A DNA stretch of 64,000 nt from Saccharomyces paradoxus. Taxonomy: Eukaryota; Ascomycota; Saccharomycetes; Saccharomycetales; Saccharomycetaceae. Positions 53,371-64,000 of the stretch are shown piece by piece. Every line of letters starts with the position of its first letter. Within the stretch, counting starts at the first letter, position 1. The stretch spans positions 248,001-312,000 of the forward strand of contig NC_047488.1 in NCBI RefSeq assembly GCF_002079055.1, given 5' to 3'. The position numbers and the translations under genes are program-made. The notes under the pieces were generated by a model, which did not search any database, was not told the origin of the DNA, and saw only the letters and a list, made by a program, of their open reading frames with translations.

Positions 53371-54346
53371 GTTTTACAGTGTTATTTATTTTATTGTTTT
53401 TACGGATACTAGAAGTAACACAAAAGGCTAAAAAAAGTAAAAGTATTAAAAATTAGTGCTAATTATCAACTAAATGGACTACTAAATACGATTTCTTGCA
53501 ACAAAAAGTATGAGAAAGAAGACGTAAGTTAACTTTCACTGCTTCCTTCCTTTTGGGCAATAGTATCGCTGGGATGGCCCTTGAAAAAAATTTTTTCAGT
53601 AAAAAAAAAAGAACTTTCGAGAAAAAAAAAAAAAAAGAAAATTGTGCGTGGTCATTTAATACGGAGTATTAAATGATACGCAACAACAGCTTTTTGTCGT
53701 AGTTGTGCCAACAAAAATTGGTATAAACAGTATGTGTTGTTTGGAAAGCTTGCACCGGAAAGGGCAATTGCTCAAGTTTGTTTTGTTTAGCATATACAGG
53801 CGTATTGAAGGGGTATCTTTTGTAAATCTCTTACTTTTTCTTTACCAAAGGCATCACTCTGCGAGATTTCTTAGGTTTCTACGAGTTACGCGCCCTTCTT
53901 CGAACGCCATTCCCAGGAAAAAAGGTTGTATTTACGTAATCTTTTGTTCTAATTGATATAATGGCTATCTATACCTAATAGTATGCTTAAGAGCCAACAA
54001 ACCGAATCATGGCTTTCGGAGAGGGCCGCGAAAATTTTTTGAGGGCAAATGTACTTGGTGCATCTATACAATGGGTACTAACCACAGTAAGTTTTCCGGT
54101 TGGTGGGAAAAGAAGATTTTTATGACTTAGTACCTCGTCTTGGCTAAATGTGAAAGGATTGATATATACATATACACATATACATACATTGGTGGGACAA
54201 CATTTCCTTTCCTCACTCTCGCAAAGATAGCACTGGCATGAATTTTTTAATGTCTTAGTATTTATTATATAGCAAATATACTCAATGTCTTAAAGAGGAA
54301 TATTATCTTTGGTGGTTGTTTCTAATTTTGAACGATGCTAAGACAC
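53371..54346. promoter_or_regulatory. OLA1 promoter and ETR1 3' flank
   Basis: 976 bp between two minus-strand genes. Close to OLA1 there are long A-tracts (about 53605-53635). A perfect 11-bp inverted repeat, TCATTTAATAC-GGA-GTATTAAATGA, lies at 53652-53676. TA/CA-rich DNA occurs at about 54160-54190. Small frames (53705-53956 plus) have no family features. Confidence 0.5.
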
Positions 54347-55489
54347 TTACCATTCCAAAACAACCATTTTTTTCTTTCCCTTCTCAGTTATACCCTTTTT
54401 GACTAGTTCTAGTAACTGTTCGTCAGTAGTGGTATTGGTATTCCAAATTAGAGTTTCAATTTCATCCCTTGGTGAAATAATATGTCCATCATTATACATT
54501 TTAATGAAATCGCTGATGGTGTCAATTTTACTTTGAGGATTTTTTTTGTTTTTTTCAGTTACCCAGTAACCTTTGGATGTCAAACCTTTGAAAATATGTA
54601 AAGATGTTGGTAAAGTTACAGGTTGTTTTGACATTCCTCCATAAGTGAGCATCAAAGCGTTATTCTCCAACTTACGAGCTATTGAAGCACTGGATTTACC
54701 TCCAACAGAATTCAAGGCAAGCCTCACCCTTGCATTTTCACCCAAAACCTTGGCCAATACTTCTTTGGCAAACGTCTTGTCATTGTTTTGTGATTCAGAA
54801 ATGACCTTCGTAGCACCGTACTTATCCTCCAAAACTTTAGCTACCTCATCAAAGTTATTACGGTCACGAATAACACTTAATGTCTTAATCCCTTTAGCTT
54901 TAGCTACTTGCGAGACTATTTTTGAAACGCTAGATGTACCTGCATTTTGGATAATCCATTCATTACCGCCATTATTCCAGCTAATATAGTCCGAAACTAA
55001 TTGGAAACCGGTGCAACCATTAACAGATACAGTTGCTGCAGAGAACAGATCTAAGTCATTCACTTTGATCAATTCAGAACTGTTAGAGAAAACTCTGTAA
55101 TTGGACCAGGTCCCTTGGTTTGCCTGTAATGGGATAACTCGGTCACCCAATTTCAGATTGCCCTTGGAACTGCCTGAAGGTAAAGAAACAACCTCAAAGA
55201 CACCCTCATTGCCGGCGATAGCAGCTGGCTCGTCTGTAGAATAATCATATGTCTTTTCCGGACGAGACGGGTATACACCTTGCAACTGATTGATATCCGA
55301 AGGATTTATGGGAAAAGCCAAAGTTTTCAACACAATTGATTGAGATAAGTCTTGTTTAGGCGTATAGTTCTTCACTGACAAAACTTTGGCACAATCCTCA
55401 ACTTCATGAGTTGAGTAGATGACCGATTTGAACTGCTTGGGAATCTGATGAGCTGAGGACGACATGAAACGTTTGAGTGTGGGAAGCAT
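54347..55489 (-). CDS. ETR1: Mitochondrial 2-enoyl thioester reductase Etr1
   Basis: A 380-residue medium-chain dehydrogenase/reductase that does the last reduction step of mitochondrial type II fatty acid synthesis. The pathway supplies octanoate for lipoic acid and supports respiration. A short targeting peptide (MLPTLKRFMSSSA) starts the protein. NPSDINQLQGVYPSRP at 62-77 contains the catalytic Tyr73, and a GNEG turn is at 93-96. The NADPH-binding region NAGTSSVSKIVSQVAKAKG follows at about 176-195. Length equals S. cerevisiae Etr1. Confidence 0.96.
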   Translation of the reverse strand: MLPTLKRFMSSSAHQIPKQFKSVIYSTHEVEDCAKVLSVKNYTPKQDLSQSIVLKTLAFPINPSDINQLQGVYPSRPEKTYDYSTDEPAAIAGNEGVFEVVSLPSGSSKGNLKLGDRVIPLQANQGTWSNYRVFSNSSELIKVNDLDLFSAATVSVNGCTGFQLVSDYISWNNGGNEWIIQNAGTSSVSKIVSQVAKAKGIKTLSVIRDRNNFDEVAKVLEDKYGATKVISESQNNDKTFAKEVLAKVLGENARVRLALNSVGGKSSASIARKLENNALMLTYGGMSKQPVTLPTSLHIFKGLTSKGYWVTEKNKKNPQSKIDTISDFIKMYNDGHIISPRDEIETLIWNTNTTTDEQLLELVKKGITEKGKKKMVVLEW

Positions 55490-55882
55490 CTTGTTGGACC
55501 AAAGCTAATTGCCAAATTCAGGACCTTATTGGATAACGATGTACGTTTGTAATCTTAAATAGCTTTATTGTTGAAGCCGCCCCTGAGCACTCTTGCGTCC
55601 CTTGGACGAGAAACCACTATTTTAAGGTAAAAAAGTTCCGGCGGGGTCCAATGATAATAGTACAAACAAAGCAGGTGGTATCGCCAATTGGTCCAGAAGT
55701 AGAAGCTCTCCATACGGTTGTTTTTAATATTATTACATACATTATATATTAAAAAATGTGTTCTCATAACCCTAAAAGCAAATAAAATATATATACAATG
55801 ACACATATTCTTTAAACATCGAAAAAAACGAAAAAAAAAGTAAAGTCAGTGCAGATCCTAACTTTTCTATCTAAAGATTGAT
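55490..55882. promoter_or_regulatory. ETR1 promoter and YPK3 3' flank
   Basis: 393 bp between two minus-strand genes. S. cerevisiae carries a dubious ORF (YBR027C) here; a minus frame of 83 codons at 55555-55806 is present but looks like chance. TATAT-rich DNA near 55745 and 55790 probably belongs to the YPK3 terminator. Confidence 0.4.
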
Positions 55883-57460
55883 TTAAAAGTACTTCTCCAA
55901 ATAACTACCACTTGCTTTATAACTAAACCCCTTGAACATATCCGGAGATTTGCTCATCGAACTGATATTAATTGGCTTGCTATCTGTATAGTTTTCCTCA
56001 TATGACATGGAAGTAAATTCTGTGTCAAAATTTTCTGCTAGCTCTAAATCTGTAATGACTGGAACAATGGGGCCTAGGGTGGTTTTTTGCAGTTGTCCAG
56101 CTTCTAATAACTTCCAGTCTATTTTCCTGAAGATAAAATGCTCTGTAAAAAGACTAGTTCTTGCGGCCCCTGATTTCTTCTTCTTAGACTTGGTGGTTTT
56201 ATTAGTTGCCCCTGTTTTGGCCCAGTATTTGTCAACATTCCACCTTTTTGCAGTTTCCTTTTTCAACAGTGCGTTCAATATATCTTTCATTCCCTCACTC
56301 AAATAGAACGGAATTTTAGGGCCTTGTTTATTCTGTTGGATCTTATTAATAATCACCTTATGGTTGCTACCAGTATATGGAGGCTTACCTACTAACATAT
56401 CATAAAGTAGGCATCCTAGAGAATACCAGTCACAATTCTGACTGTACGCTTTACCTAATAATATTTCAGGCGCACAGTATTCTGGTGTACCAATGATCGA
56501 GTACAGGGCATTGACATTTTCTGGATCCTCCTCATCAACCACAGAGTCATTAGCACTTTTCTTACTCAGACCAAAATCTGTTAATACCAAATGACCACGT
56601 TGATTCAATAGACAGTTTTCAGGTTTCAAATCTCTGTATACAACACCTTTTGTGTGCAAAAATCTTAAGGCACAACTGATTTCGGCTGCGTAAAACGAAA
56701 CTGTCGTCTCGTCTAGGGTTCCGTGTTCTTTCAAATGGTAAAATAATTCACCACCAGGGATATATTGTAGCAGTAAATATAATTTTGAGTTATCATGGAA
56801 AGAATAAAATAACTTGACAATGTTTGGATGTTCTATTTCGGATAAAATGGACCTTTCAGCAAATGTTCTTTCTAGCCTCTTTGATAATCCATTATCGTTA
56901 TCGTTTTTATTACCACTATCGTTTTCTTCATCTTCTTTCTTAGAATCTGTTGCTGTTGAAGAAATTAAGATTTCTGCTTTCCGTAATTGCTTCATAGCAT
57001 ACAGTTTGGATGTATTAATGTCCTTAACGAGAAGAACTTTACCGTAAGCGCCTTGACCTAACACTCTCACGGGCTTAAAATCATGCAGGTTTCTTGACAA
57101 TTCATTTTCTCCGATATTAGAGGAAACGATATCCTGAGGTGTTATGGATAGTCTATTCATGCTAGCTGACATAGCGTCCGAACCTGTGATAGAGAATCTT
57201 CTCGTATTAGGTGGAGTGAGAATAGGAAATTTGGAATAAGCTGAAGACCTCCTTCTCATCCTATGTGCAGGACTCGTTCCATTGAGTGGAATGGCATTTG
57301 AATGAACGGAGAGATAGTTCATATTATCCTCATATGTGATGGCACTGCCTTGTTCATGATTAATGTCATCGTATACTGCTGAGGAATAATCTACTTTAAT
57401 GTCATTCTTTTTGTCGTCTAATGACATACGATGAATTTCTTCATCCAGCGAGAAAATCAT
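55883..57460 (-). CDS. YPK3: AGC-family protein kinase Ypk3 (S6 kinase-like)
   Basis: A 525-residue kinase. The N-terminal ~125 residues are Ser-rich and disordered. The catalytic domain has GQGAYG at 135-140, Lys157, YRDLKPEN at 275-282, DFG at 295-297 and APE at 330-332, with a Ser/Asp-rich insertion at about 170-195. The C-terminal hydrophobic motif FKGFSY has Ser513, the site phosphorylated by TORC1 in S. cerevisiae. Ypk3 phosphorylates ribosomal protein S6. It needs Pkh kinases acting on the activation loop. Confidence 0.95.
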   Translation of the reverse strand: MIFSLDEEIHRMSLDDKKNDIKVDYSSAVYDDINHEQGSAITYEDNMNYLSVHSNAIPLNGTSPAHRMRRRSSAYSKFPILTPPNTRRFSITGSDAMSASMNRLSITPQDIVSSNIGENELSRNLHDFKPVRVLGQGAYGKVLLVKDINTSKLYAMKQLRKAEILISSTATDSKKEDEENDSGNKNDNDNGLSKRLERTFAERSILSEIEHPNIVKLFYSFHDNSKLYLLLQYIPGGELFYHLKEHGTLDETTVSFYAAEISCALRFLHTKGVVYRDLKPENCLLNQRGHLVLTDFGLSKKSANDSVVDEEDPENVNALYSIIGTPEYCAPEILLGKAYSQNCDWYSLGCLLYDMLVGKPPYTGSNHKVIINKIQQNKQGPKIPFYLSEGMKDILNALLKKETAKRWNVDKYWAKTGATNKTTKSKKKKSGAARTSLFTEHFIFRKIDWKLLEAGQLQKTTLGPIVPVITDLELAENFDTEFTSMSYEENYTDSKPINISSMSKSPDMFKGFSYKASGSYLEKYF

Positions 57461-57826
57461 CCTAATTACTGCTAACAGTACGTCCAGTTAAATTGGTTGA
57501 TGATAGTCTTATGCATAGGACACCTTCAAGCTAAAGAGATCTAGTTACTATTAGTCAGTAATTCCTTTTTTATTTGTTTATTATTTTTTTTTTTTTTTTT
57601 TTTTTTTTTTTCATTATTTCAAGCAACGTGATAGATGGAACACGTTTATTTTCCTACACATAGTCGTAAGTATAAAAACAAGCGAGACATTCTGTTAAAG
57701 AATTGATATCATATTTTGTAATTTACATAACCGAAATAGAGAAAAAATGGTATAGCATACATAAGTTTGAAAAGAGGAAACTTTTCACACCCGTATATAT
57801 ACTTTTATATGGTCTTTTTTTTATAT
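57461..57826. promoter_or_regulatory. YPK3 promoter (28-T tract) and CDS1 3' flank
   Basis: 366 bp. An uninterrupted run of 28 T lies at 57584-57611, about 125-150 bp upstream of the YPK3 ATG. Such poly(dA:dT) tracts exclude nucleosomes and open promoters. The right-hand boundary near 57800 has TATATATAC. Nothing else seen. Confidence 0.6.
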
Positions 57827-59200
57827 TCAAGAGTGATTGGTCAATGATTTCTTAGTGACGTTAAAGATATCAGCCAACTTTTCAAAATTCTTTGCTGATA
57901 TTATACCTTTTTTAGATAGAAATCTAATCAAGATATCAATTAATTCTATAATCTGCTTGTCGTTCAGGTTCATTAAAATGGTGGACAGAACTGTATCTAC
58001 TGTTATTCTGTGTTCGCTGATGAATGTTTCATAGTACAAATTGGCAAAAGAACCCATTATAAATTGGCAATCAACCCTGTCTGTGATACCACCGTGACCT
58101 GGAATGGAGTGGCCAAAATCTTTAACTTTAAAAGTCCTCTTTAAACCAGATGCGAAAAAGCCTCCAAATGGCGCAAATAATGATGCAAAGGTAGCTAGGT
58201 TTAAAGCATGGAAATAAATTGGTTTTACTGTGATAGAATTGATTTCAACTTTATCGAAAAAGATAGGTGGAAGCCTGTAAACTTGTGGAAGGAAAACTGG
58301 ATTTAGTTCACACGTCAAGTTGGAAAAAAAATTTGTATGGAGGTCTTCCACAGGGCATGTCAAGTAAGTATAAGGGCTCAGAATCCTTGTTAATATAATA
58401 CTTGCCAAAGCAGTAAAAAACCAGGCACCAAGGAAACCTTCTAAAGTTTTCTTAGGAGAGATTTCTATTAGTTTAGTCTTACCGAATGTAATGCCGCACA
58501 GATAGGCGAAGATATCATTAACAATGACCAATCCACATGGTAATAAGAACCAGAATAGCCCGTTGAGCACGTTTTTAATGATCAAATGTGCTTGAAATAC
58601 CACCAGAAGAAGGACCATATGAGTAACGCATAATGATCCGAACTGGAATTTCAAAAATCCCTTCCTTAAACTACAAACGAACAAAACAAATCCCATTAGA
58701 TAGAGACAATAGCAGATGAACTTGTGGTTTGTTACGATGAAATTCAATACGGGATACTCGTAAAAAGTAGTTTGAAAGAACTTGAATAGTGACTTCCCAT
58801 CTAGATAATAAATTGTCGTAAAGAGAAGATACCAGTTTAACGTCTTTGTTAGTGGCAAATTCTTTTCGCGACCAGATGCACTAGTTACAGCAATGCACTC
58901 TTTAAAAGTAGCAATTTGGCAGCCCAAAATCAGCACTATACACCATGCATGGCCTGATGCTAAGGTGATGAAAAAACCACTGATCATAACAAACGTCCAG
59001 ACAGTTCTAATGAAAAAGTTGTATTTCCTGCTCTCCTTTGTGGCAGCAGTGTTTTCATTGGTTACCGGTGTAGCAGATTCACTGGCGTCCTTGTGGAGTT
59101 CTTCTTGCAGTTTATCAATGGCCTTTGAGGTGGCGTCAGTAACCGACTCCACAATCTCCTTGCTCGTACCATGTTTTTTCATCTCAGGGTTGTCAGACAT
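57827..59200 (-). CDS. CDS1: Phosphatidate cytidylyltransferase Cds1
   Basis: A 457-residue multi-pass ER/mitochondrial-membrane enzyme that makes CDP-diacylglycerol from phosphatidate and CTP; essential for phosphatidylinositol, phosphatidylserine and cardiolipin. A soluble charged N-terminus of about 65 residues precedes the helices. The family signature SGLKRTFKVKDFG...PGHGGITDRVDCQ is at about 351-379, with all the conserved Lys, Asp and Gly residues. Length equals S. cerevisiae Cds1. Confidence 0.97.
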   Translation of the reverse strand: MSDNPEMKKHGTSKEIVESVTDATSKAIDKLQEELHKDASESATPVTNENTAATKESRKYNFFIRTVWTFVMISGFFITLASGHAWCIVLILGCQIATFKECIAVTSASGREKNLPLTKTLNWYLLFTTIYYLDGKSLFKFFQTTFYEYPVLNFIVTNHKFICYCLYLMGFVLFVCSLRKGFLKFQFGSLCVTHMVLLLVVFQAHLIIKNVLNGLFWFLLPCGLVIVNDIFAYLCGITFGKTKLIEISPKKTLEGFLGAWFFTALASIILTRILSPYTYLTCPVEDLHTNFFSNLTCELNPVFLPQVYRLPPIFFDKVEINSITVKPIYFHALNLATFASLFAPFGGFFASGLKRTFKVKDFGHSIPGHGGITDRVDCQFIMGSFANLYYETFISEHRITVDTVLSTILMNLNDKQIIELIDILIRFLSKKGIISAKNFEKLADIFNVTKKSLTNHS

Positions 59201-59747
59201 TTTGGGTATATGGAAGTGGAACTGTAGAATATGAGAGATTCACTGTTTGGGAAGATACTTGGCAGGAAGTGCGTCTTCACAATCTATCTTACACTATACA
59301 AAAATATTGATGAATAGTCCCCATGCTGTTTACAGTTCTCGATTGCTACACTTTTCACATGTCATCCCATCTGAAAAATTTTCAAGAAGGGTATCCGTCG
59401 ATAATGATTGTCAAACATAATGCAATATCGTACCAATACGCAGTGCCTGAAAACGCTTGAAGTAAGCCAGAGAGGATTAACGTGGCGCTCCAAGTGATGG
59501 CTTACAAAGTGATGTATTAACAGTTCTTTACCCGTGCTTTTGTTTGTCATGTCTGTGCATCATATATCCACTTTTCCGTTGAATGCCTAAGATGAACTAC
59601 ATCAAAATAGCGAAAAACGAGCAGTGAGCATAAAAAAAATCAAATAAAATATATTAATGAAAGCAGCTGGGATGAGATGGAGGAATAATATAACCGGAGA
59701 TCTGTTTGCCATATATATTAGTAATAGGAAAAATTTGAAGAAGAGAA
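59201..59747. promoter_or_regulatory. Divergent CDS1-RKM3 promoter region
   Basis: 547 bp between divergent starts. A minus frame of 62 codons (59362-59550) has no family features. A TATATATTA element is at about 59711-59719, near the RKM3 start. The inositol-responsive UASINO core CATGTGA is not seen in clean form (CACATGTCATCC occurs near 59358). Confidence 0.4.
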
Positions 59748-61415
59748 ATGTCCGTAACTTTTAAGGATGATATTCATCAGATTTTAAAGTTTGTTGCTAG
59801 TTGCAATGGCAGGTTTAAAGATTCCAAATGCGATATAAGAGAATCGCCTCTCGGTGGATTGGGTGTCTTTGCCAAGACCAAAATCGCAAAAGGAGAATCA
59901 ATATTGACGTTGAACAAGTCCTCGATTTTTTCTGCATCTAACAGCTCTATTGCTAATTTGTTATGCGATAATGGTATTGATGGAATGTTAGCCCTAAACA
60001 TCGCATTCATTTACGAAACTACGGTTTTCAAAAACACCAGTCATTGGTACCAATTTCTGCGAACCATCCGGATTCGCGATGACCAAGGGCACTTGAATCT
60101 GCCGCCCAGCTTTTGGAATGCGAATGCTAAGCAACTCTTGAAAGGCACAAGTTTCGATACCTTATTTGATGCATTGACACCAGAAGAAGAAATCATAGAA
60201 GGATTTGAAATTGCTGTGGATTTGGCACGTAAATGGAATGATGAATTCGGGTTGGAAATGCCCAAAGGGTTCCTAGACATTAGCGAAGAGAATCATGAAA
60301 AAGATTATAATTTGAAATTAGAAAAGTTTATTTCTGTGGCATATACTTTATCATCAAGAGGATTTGAAATTGACGCATATCATGAGACAGCTTTGGTGCC
60401 CATTGCAGACCTGTTCAATCACCATGTTTCCAATCCGGATTTAAAATTTGTATCTTTATATGATGTGTGCGATAAATGTGGTGAGCCAGGTATGTGCAAA
60501 CATCTAATAGCGGAAGAATATTTGGAAGCAGAAGATCAAGACAAAAATATACCCAAAGCAGGAGGTACAGAAATTTGTGTTATTGATGAAGACTTAATCA
60601 ATAGTTTAGAAAATGATTTACAAAAAGAGTGTTCTAAGGTCACTGCGGATACCGAAGATGAAGATGACGGTATTGAAAATCCTGACGAATGCGTCGATTT
60701 GATATTAAAGAATGATGTGGCGCAAGATCAAGAGATCTTTAATTCCTATGGTGAGCTGTCGAACGTCTTTTTATTGGCCAGGTATGGTTTCACCGTACCT
60801 GGGAATCAATATGATATTGTTCATTTAGGGCCTGAATTTATGAAAGTTGTGAAGAAGGAAGAAAAATATCAAGAAAAAGTTAAGTGGTGGAGTCAAGTTG
60901 GTCATGGCTTGTTTTCAGCATGGTATGTTCAAATGCGTCAAGAGGATGAAGAAGACGAAGGTGAAGCAAAATCAGATGATTTACCTGATGATGCAGGGGA
61001 CGAAATAGAGGAAGAAAGCGAAGAGGATGAGGAAGAGGGCAATGATGGCTTGGAATCGTGGCTTTCCCAGCTTTACATAGATTCCCGTGGCGAGCCTTCC
61101 CCCTCTACCTGGGCCTTAGCCAATCTTTTAACTTTAACGGCTGTTCAATGGGAATTATTATTCTCCAAAAAAGCCACTCCTCACATCAGTGACTCTATAA
61201 TCGACGAACAAAAACTGCCCTTCTTGGCCAAAAAGGACAATCCTCACTCCAAAAAGCTGCTTTCCAAATTACTTAAGGACAAACAACTACCTCGTATAAA
61301 GGGCGATAACTCGTCGCACGTAACAAATGCCACCAGAAGCATGTACCATAATGCCCAAACCCTGGTACAATCCGAGCATAATATCCTAGAAAGATGTCTC
61401 AAGAGACTATCCTAA
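59748..61415 (+). CDS. RKM3: Ribosomal protein lysine methyltransferase Rkm3
   Basis: A 555-residue SET-domain enzyme that methylates Rpl42 in S. cerevisiae. The SET core starts with SPLGGLGVFAKTKIAKGE (33-50), has DLFNHH at 221-226, and ends with NSYGELSN at 332-339. The C-terminal Rubisco-LSMT-type substrate-binding region contains a long acidic stretch at about 395-440. A CDKCGEPGMCKH segment (241-252) sits in a loop of the SET domain and looks like a metal-binding knuckle. It is three residues longer than remembered S. cerevisiae Rkm3, consistent with the variable acidic tract. Confidence 0.95.
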   Translation: MSVTFKDDIHQILKFVASCNGRFKDSKCDIRESPLGGLGVFAKTKIAKGESILTLNKSSIFSASNSSIANLLCDNGIDGMLALNIAFIYETTVFKNTSHWYQFLRTIRIRDDQGHLNLPPSFWNANAKQLLKGTSFDTLFDALTPEEEIIEGFEIAVDLARKWNDEFGLEMPKGFLDISEENHEKDYNLKLEKFISVAYTLSSRGFEIDAYHETALVPIADLFNHHVSNPDLKFVSLYDVCDKCGEPGMCKHLIAEEYLEAEDQDKNIPKAGGTEICVIDEDLINSLENDLQKECSKVTADTEDEDDGIENPDECVDLILKNDVAQDQEIFNSYGELSNVFLLARYGFTVPGNQYDIVHLGPEFMKVVKKEEKYQEKVKWWSQVGHGLFSAWYVQMRQEDEEDEGEAKSDDLPDDAGDEIEEESEEDEEEGNDGLESWLSQLYIDSRGEPSPSTWALANLLTLTAVQWELLFSKKATPHISDSIIDEQKLPFLAKKDNPHSKKLLSKLLKDKQLPRIKGDNSSHVTNATRSMYHNAQTLVQSEHNILERCLKRLS

Positions 61416-62713
<1,298 letters not shown>

Positions 62714-63393
62714 ACTTATTAGTATATTCAAAATATTTTATATTTTCTTCTATGTACATATATAAGCCTTTAATACCTTCAAAATGGTAATTAATGCCTC
62801 TTCAACTTTGAATTATTTACTCTTTGAATGCCTGTCCATTACTTTCAATTGGTATGTAGTGATGTGCGATGGGTTAATAGGAACTTTTACAGTTTTCCCC
62901 ACATTGAGCCTACGTCTAAGGGTACAAACAAGCTTTCCCCAGCGTTTGTTGTTGCGGGAAGGCAACAATGGGAAGGCAACAATAGCCATACGCATCACAT
63001 GGAGTAACTCAAGGACGGAGAAAGAAGATTTATGCCCAGAATTACTTGGTGTAGACAAGGAATACACCCCTTTGATGCTTCACAACTAATTGGTGGTATG
63101 CAGGTGCTGCTCCCCCACGCTACTGATTACCCCGGTTCCGCTCTATTTGACGCGGCTACGAAACTCGGCTTCGAGCAGTCCGTTAACTTAAACTACACTG
63201 AAAATCATTGGTTAAAACAGCACTCCTGTCAGTATCTGAATGTGTTCTTGCAACAAGCACAACCGGAATGATAAAGAGTCACGTTGGTAAATTTTATCCT
63301 TGCAAGATTAACATTTTGCTTTGCAGCTTTGGAACCGTTCGTAGCTGTAGTTTGCTACGTAAAAATACATAACAATAGAATATTCTATCAAAA
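62714..63393. promoter_or_regulatory. RPL4A 3' flank and EDS1 promoter
   Basis: 680 bp. Overlapping plus frames 62784-63089 and 63032-63271 exist and S. cerevisiae has a dubious ORF (YBR032W) here, but neither translation has family features. A 12-bp unit GGGAAGGCAACA occurs twice in tandem at 62957-62980. The region should include the EDS1 promoter. Confidence 0.45.
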
Positions 63394-64000
63394 ATGCCAC
63401 AGCATGTTCCTAACTTATATGGCACAACAATTCCCAATTCTTATGAACGCACAAATACTTCAGCGTCGACGGGGGAAGTAAATCGGTCGGATTCTTCGAG
63501 GAATTGTAAAAGAGGCAGTGAGGGGAGCACGAAGCAAAGGAAGAAGGCCTCTCGCGCTTGTGACCAATGTAGAAAGAAAAGAATTAAGTGCAGATTCGAT
63601 AAACATTCTGGGGTTTGTCAAGGGTGCTTAGAAGTTGGCGAAAAGTGTCTATTTGTTAGAGTCCCATTGAAACGTGGTCCTGCGAAAAAGAGGTCCACTG
63701 GAATATCTAGTGAAAATTTCAGTTTGGATAATGATCCTCTTCATTACAGACCAAGAACACATTCATACCCAATGAACTTGGGAGACAACCATTTACCATC
63801 GCTTGCTCGGAATTCTTCTTTCCCTTCGATTAGCAGTTTATTCATTCCCCCAATAACTACTCAATCGCAACAATTTGTGAAGGTACCGTATGATGACATT
63901 AAGCGTAGACGTTCTCTAGCTACATTACACAGTGATTCATCGATATCTACAGAATTTGGGGGTAATTATCGCTTAGACCAAAATTTAGGTATTGGGCAAG
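63394..64000 (+). CDS. EDS1: Zinc-cluster transcription factor Eds1, 5' part (cut by window end)
   Basis: An ATG at 63394 opens a frame that runs to the window end (202 complete codons of a roughly 920-residue protein). The Zn2Cys6 DNA-binding domain has Cys at 56, 59, 66, 75, 78 and 85 (C-x2-C-x6-C-x8-C-x2-C-x6-C) in [18 protein letters not shown], flanked by basic residues. The downstream Pro/Arg linker (KRGPAKKR) and Ser-rich region are like Rgt1, its paralogue. Function in S. cerevisiae is poorly known; it is named for sensitivity when expression is altered. Confidence 0.95.
   Translation, partial: MPQHVPNLYGTTIPNSYERTNTSASTGEVNRSDSSRNCKRGSEGSTKQRKKASRACDQCRKKRIKCRFDKHSGVCQGCLEVGEKCLFVRVPLKRGPAKKRSTGISSENFSLDNDPLHYRPRTHSYPMNLGDNHLPSLARNSSFPSISSLFIPPITTQSQQFVKVPYDDIKRRRSLATLHSDSSISTEFGGNYRLDQNLGIGQ

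Noticed and set aside
55555-55806. 83-codon minus ORF between ETR1 and YPK3 (YBR027C position)
   Set aside because: It lies in promoter/terminator DNA and has no recognisable family; the S. cerevisiae counterpart is dubious.
63032-63271. 79-codon ORF (and 62784-63089) between RPL4A and EDS1
   Set aside because: Overlapping frames without family features; the S. cerevisiae ORF at this place (YBR032W) is itself considered dubious.

Overview
The window is about 64 kb of a Saccharomyces (sensu stricto) nuclear chromosome, equivalent to the centromeric part of S. cerevisiae chromosome II. The evidence is gene order identical to S. cerevisiae from UTP20 (YBL004W) through CEN2 to EDS1 (YBR033W), intron-poor closely packed genes, a 118-bp point centromere, and Ty LTRs beside a tRNA gene. 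Many proteins (GAL1, DSF2, CHS3, EDS1) differ from the S. cerevisiae sequences I remember at several percent of residues, while histones are identical or nearly so. It is therefore probably a sister species rather than S. cerevisiae. I cannot name the species without alignment. The GAL cluster looks intact, and RPL4A is still followed by EDS1.

Left of the centromere (1-4974): the 3' end of UTP20, the divergent histone pair HTA2/HTB2, and ECM15. CEN2 lies at 4975-5092 with clear CDEI, CDEII and CDEIII. Right of it (5812-21138): NTH2 (trehalase), RER2 (dolichol), COQ1 (ubiquinone), GPI18 (GPI anchor), RCR1, UGA2 (GABA catabolism), DSF2 and FLR1 (drug efflux, with Yap1-type promoter sites).

Next comes the second divergent histone pair HHF1/HHT1, then IPP1. 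Between IPP1 and GRX7 (about 25.0-28.2 kb) is the only accessory pocket. It holds a solo delta LTR (Ty1/Ty2 type), two orphan minus-strand ORFs, rearranged delta fragments, and a solo Ty3 sigma LTR with a perfect 5-bp target duplication placed 16 bp upstream of a tRNA-Thr(AGU) gene.

GRX7, MNN2, the YBR016W tail-anchored protein and KAP104 follow. The GAL7-GAL10-GAL1 cluster (35.9-42.1 kb) encodes the Leloir pathway and keeps recognisable Gal4 sites. The rest is FUR4, POA1, CHS3, SCO2, OLA1, ETR1, YPK3, CDS1, RKM3, RPL4A and the 5' part of the zinc-cluster regulator EDS1, cut by the window end.

I found no CRISPR array, viral genome, prophage-like element or clearly new multigene system. The most informative non-coding signals are the centromere, the histone UAS elements, the Gal4 sites, a palindromic Yap1 site pair, a candidate replication-origin motif near HHF1, and several perfect inverted or direct repeats in intergenic DNA.
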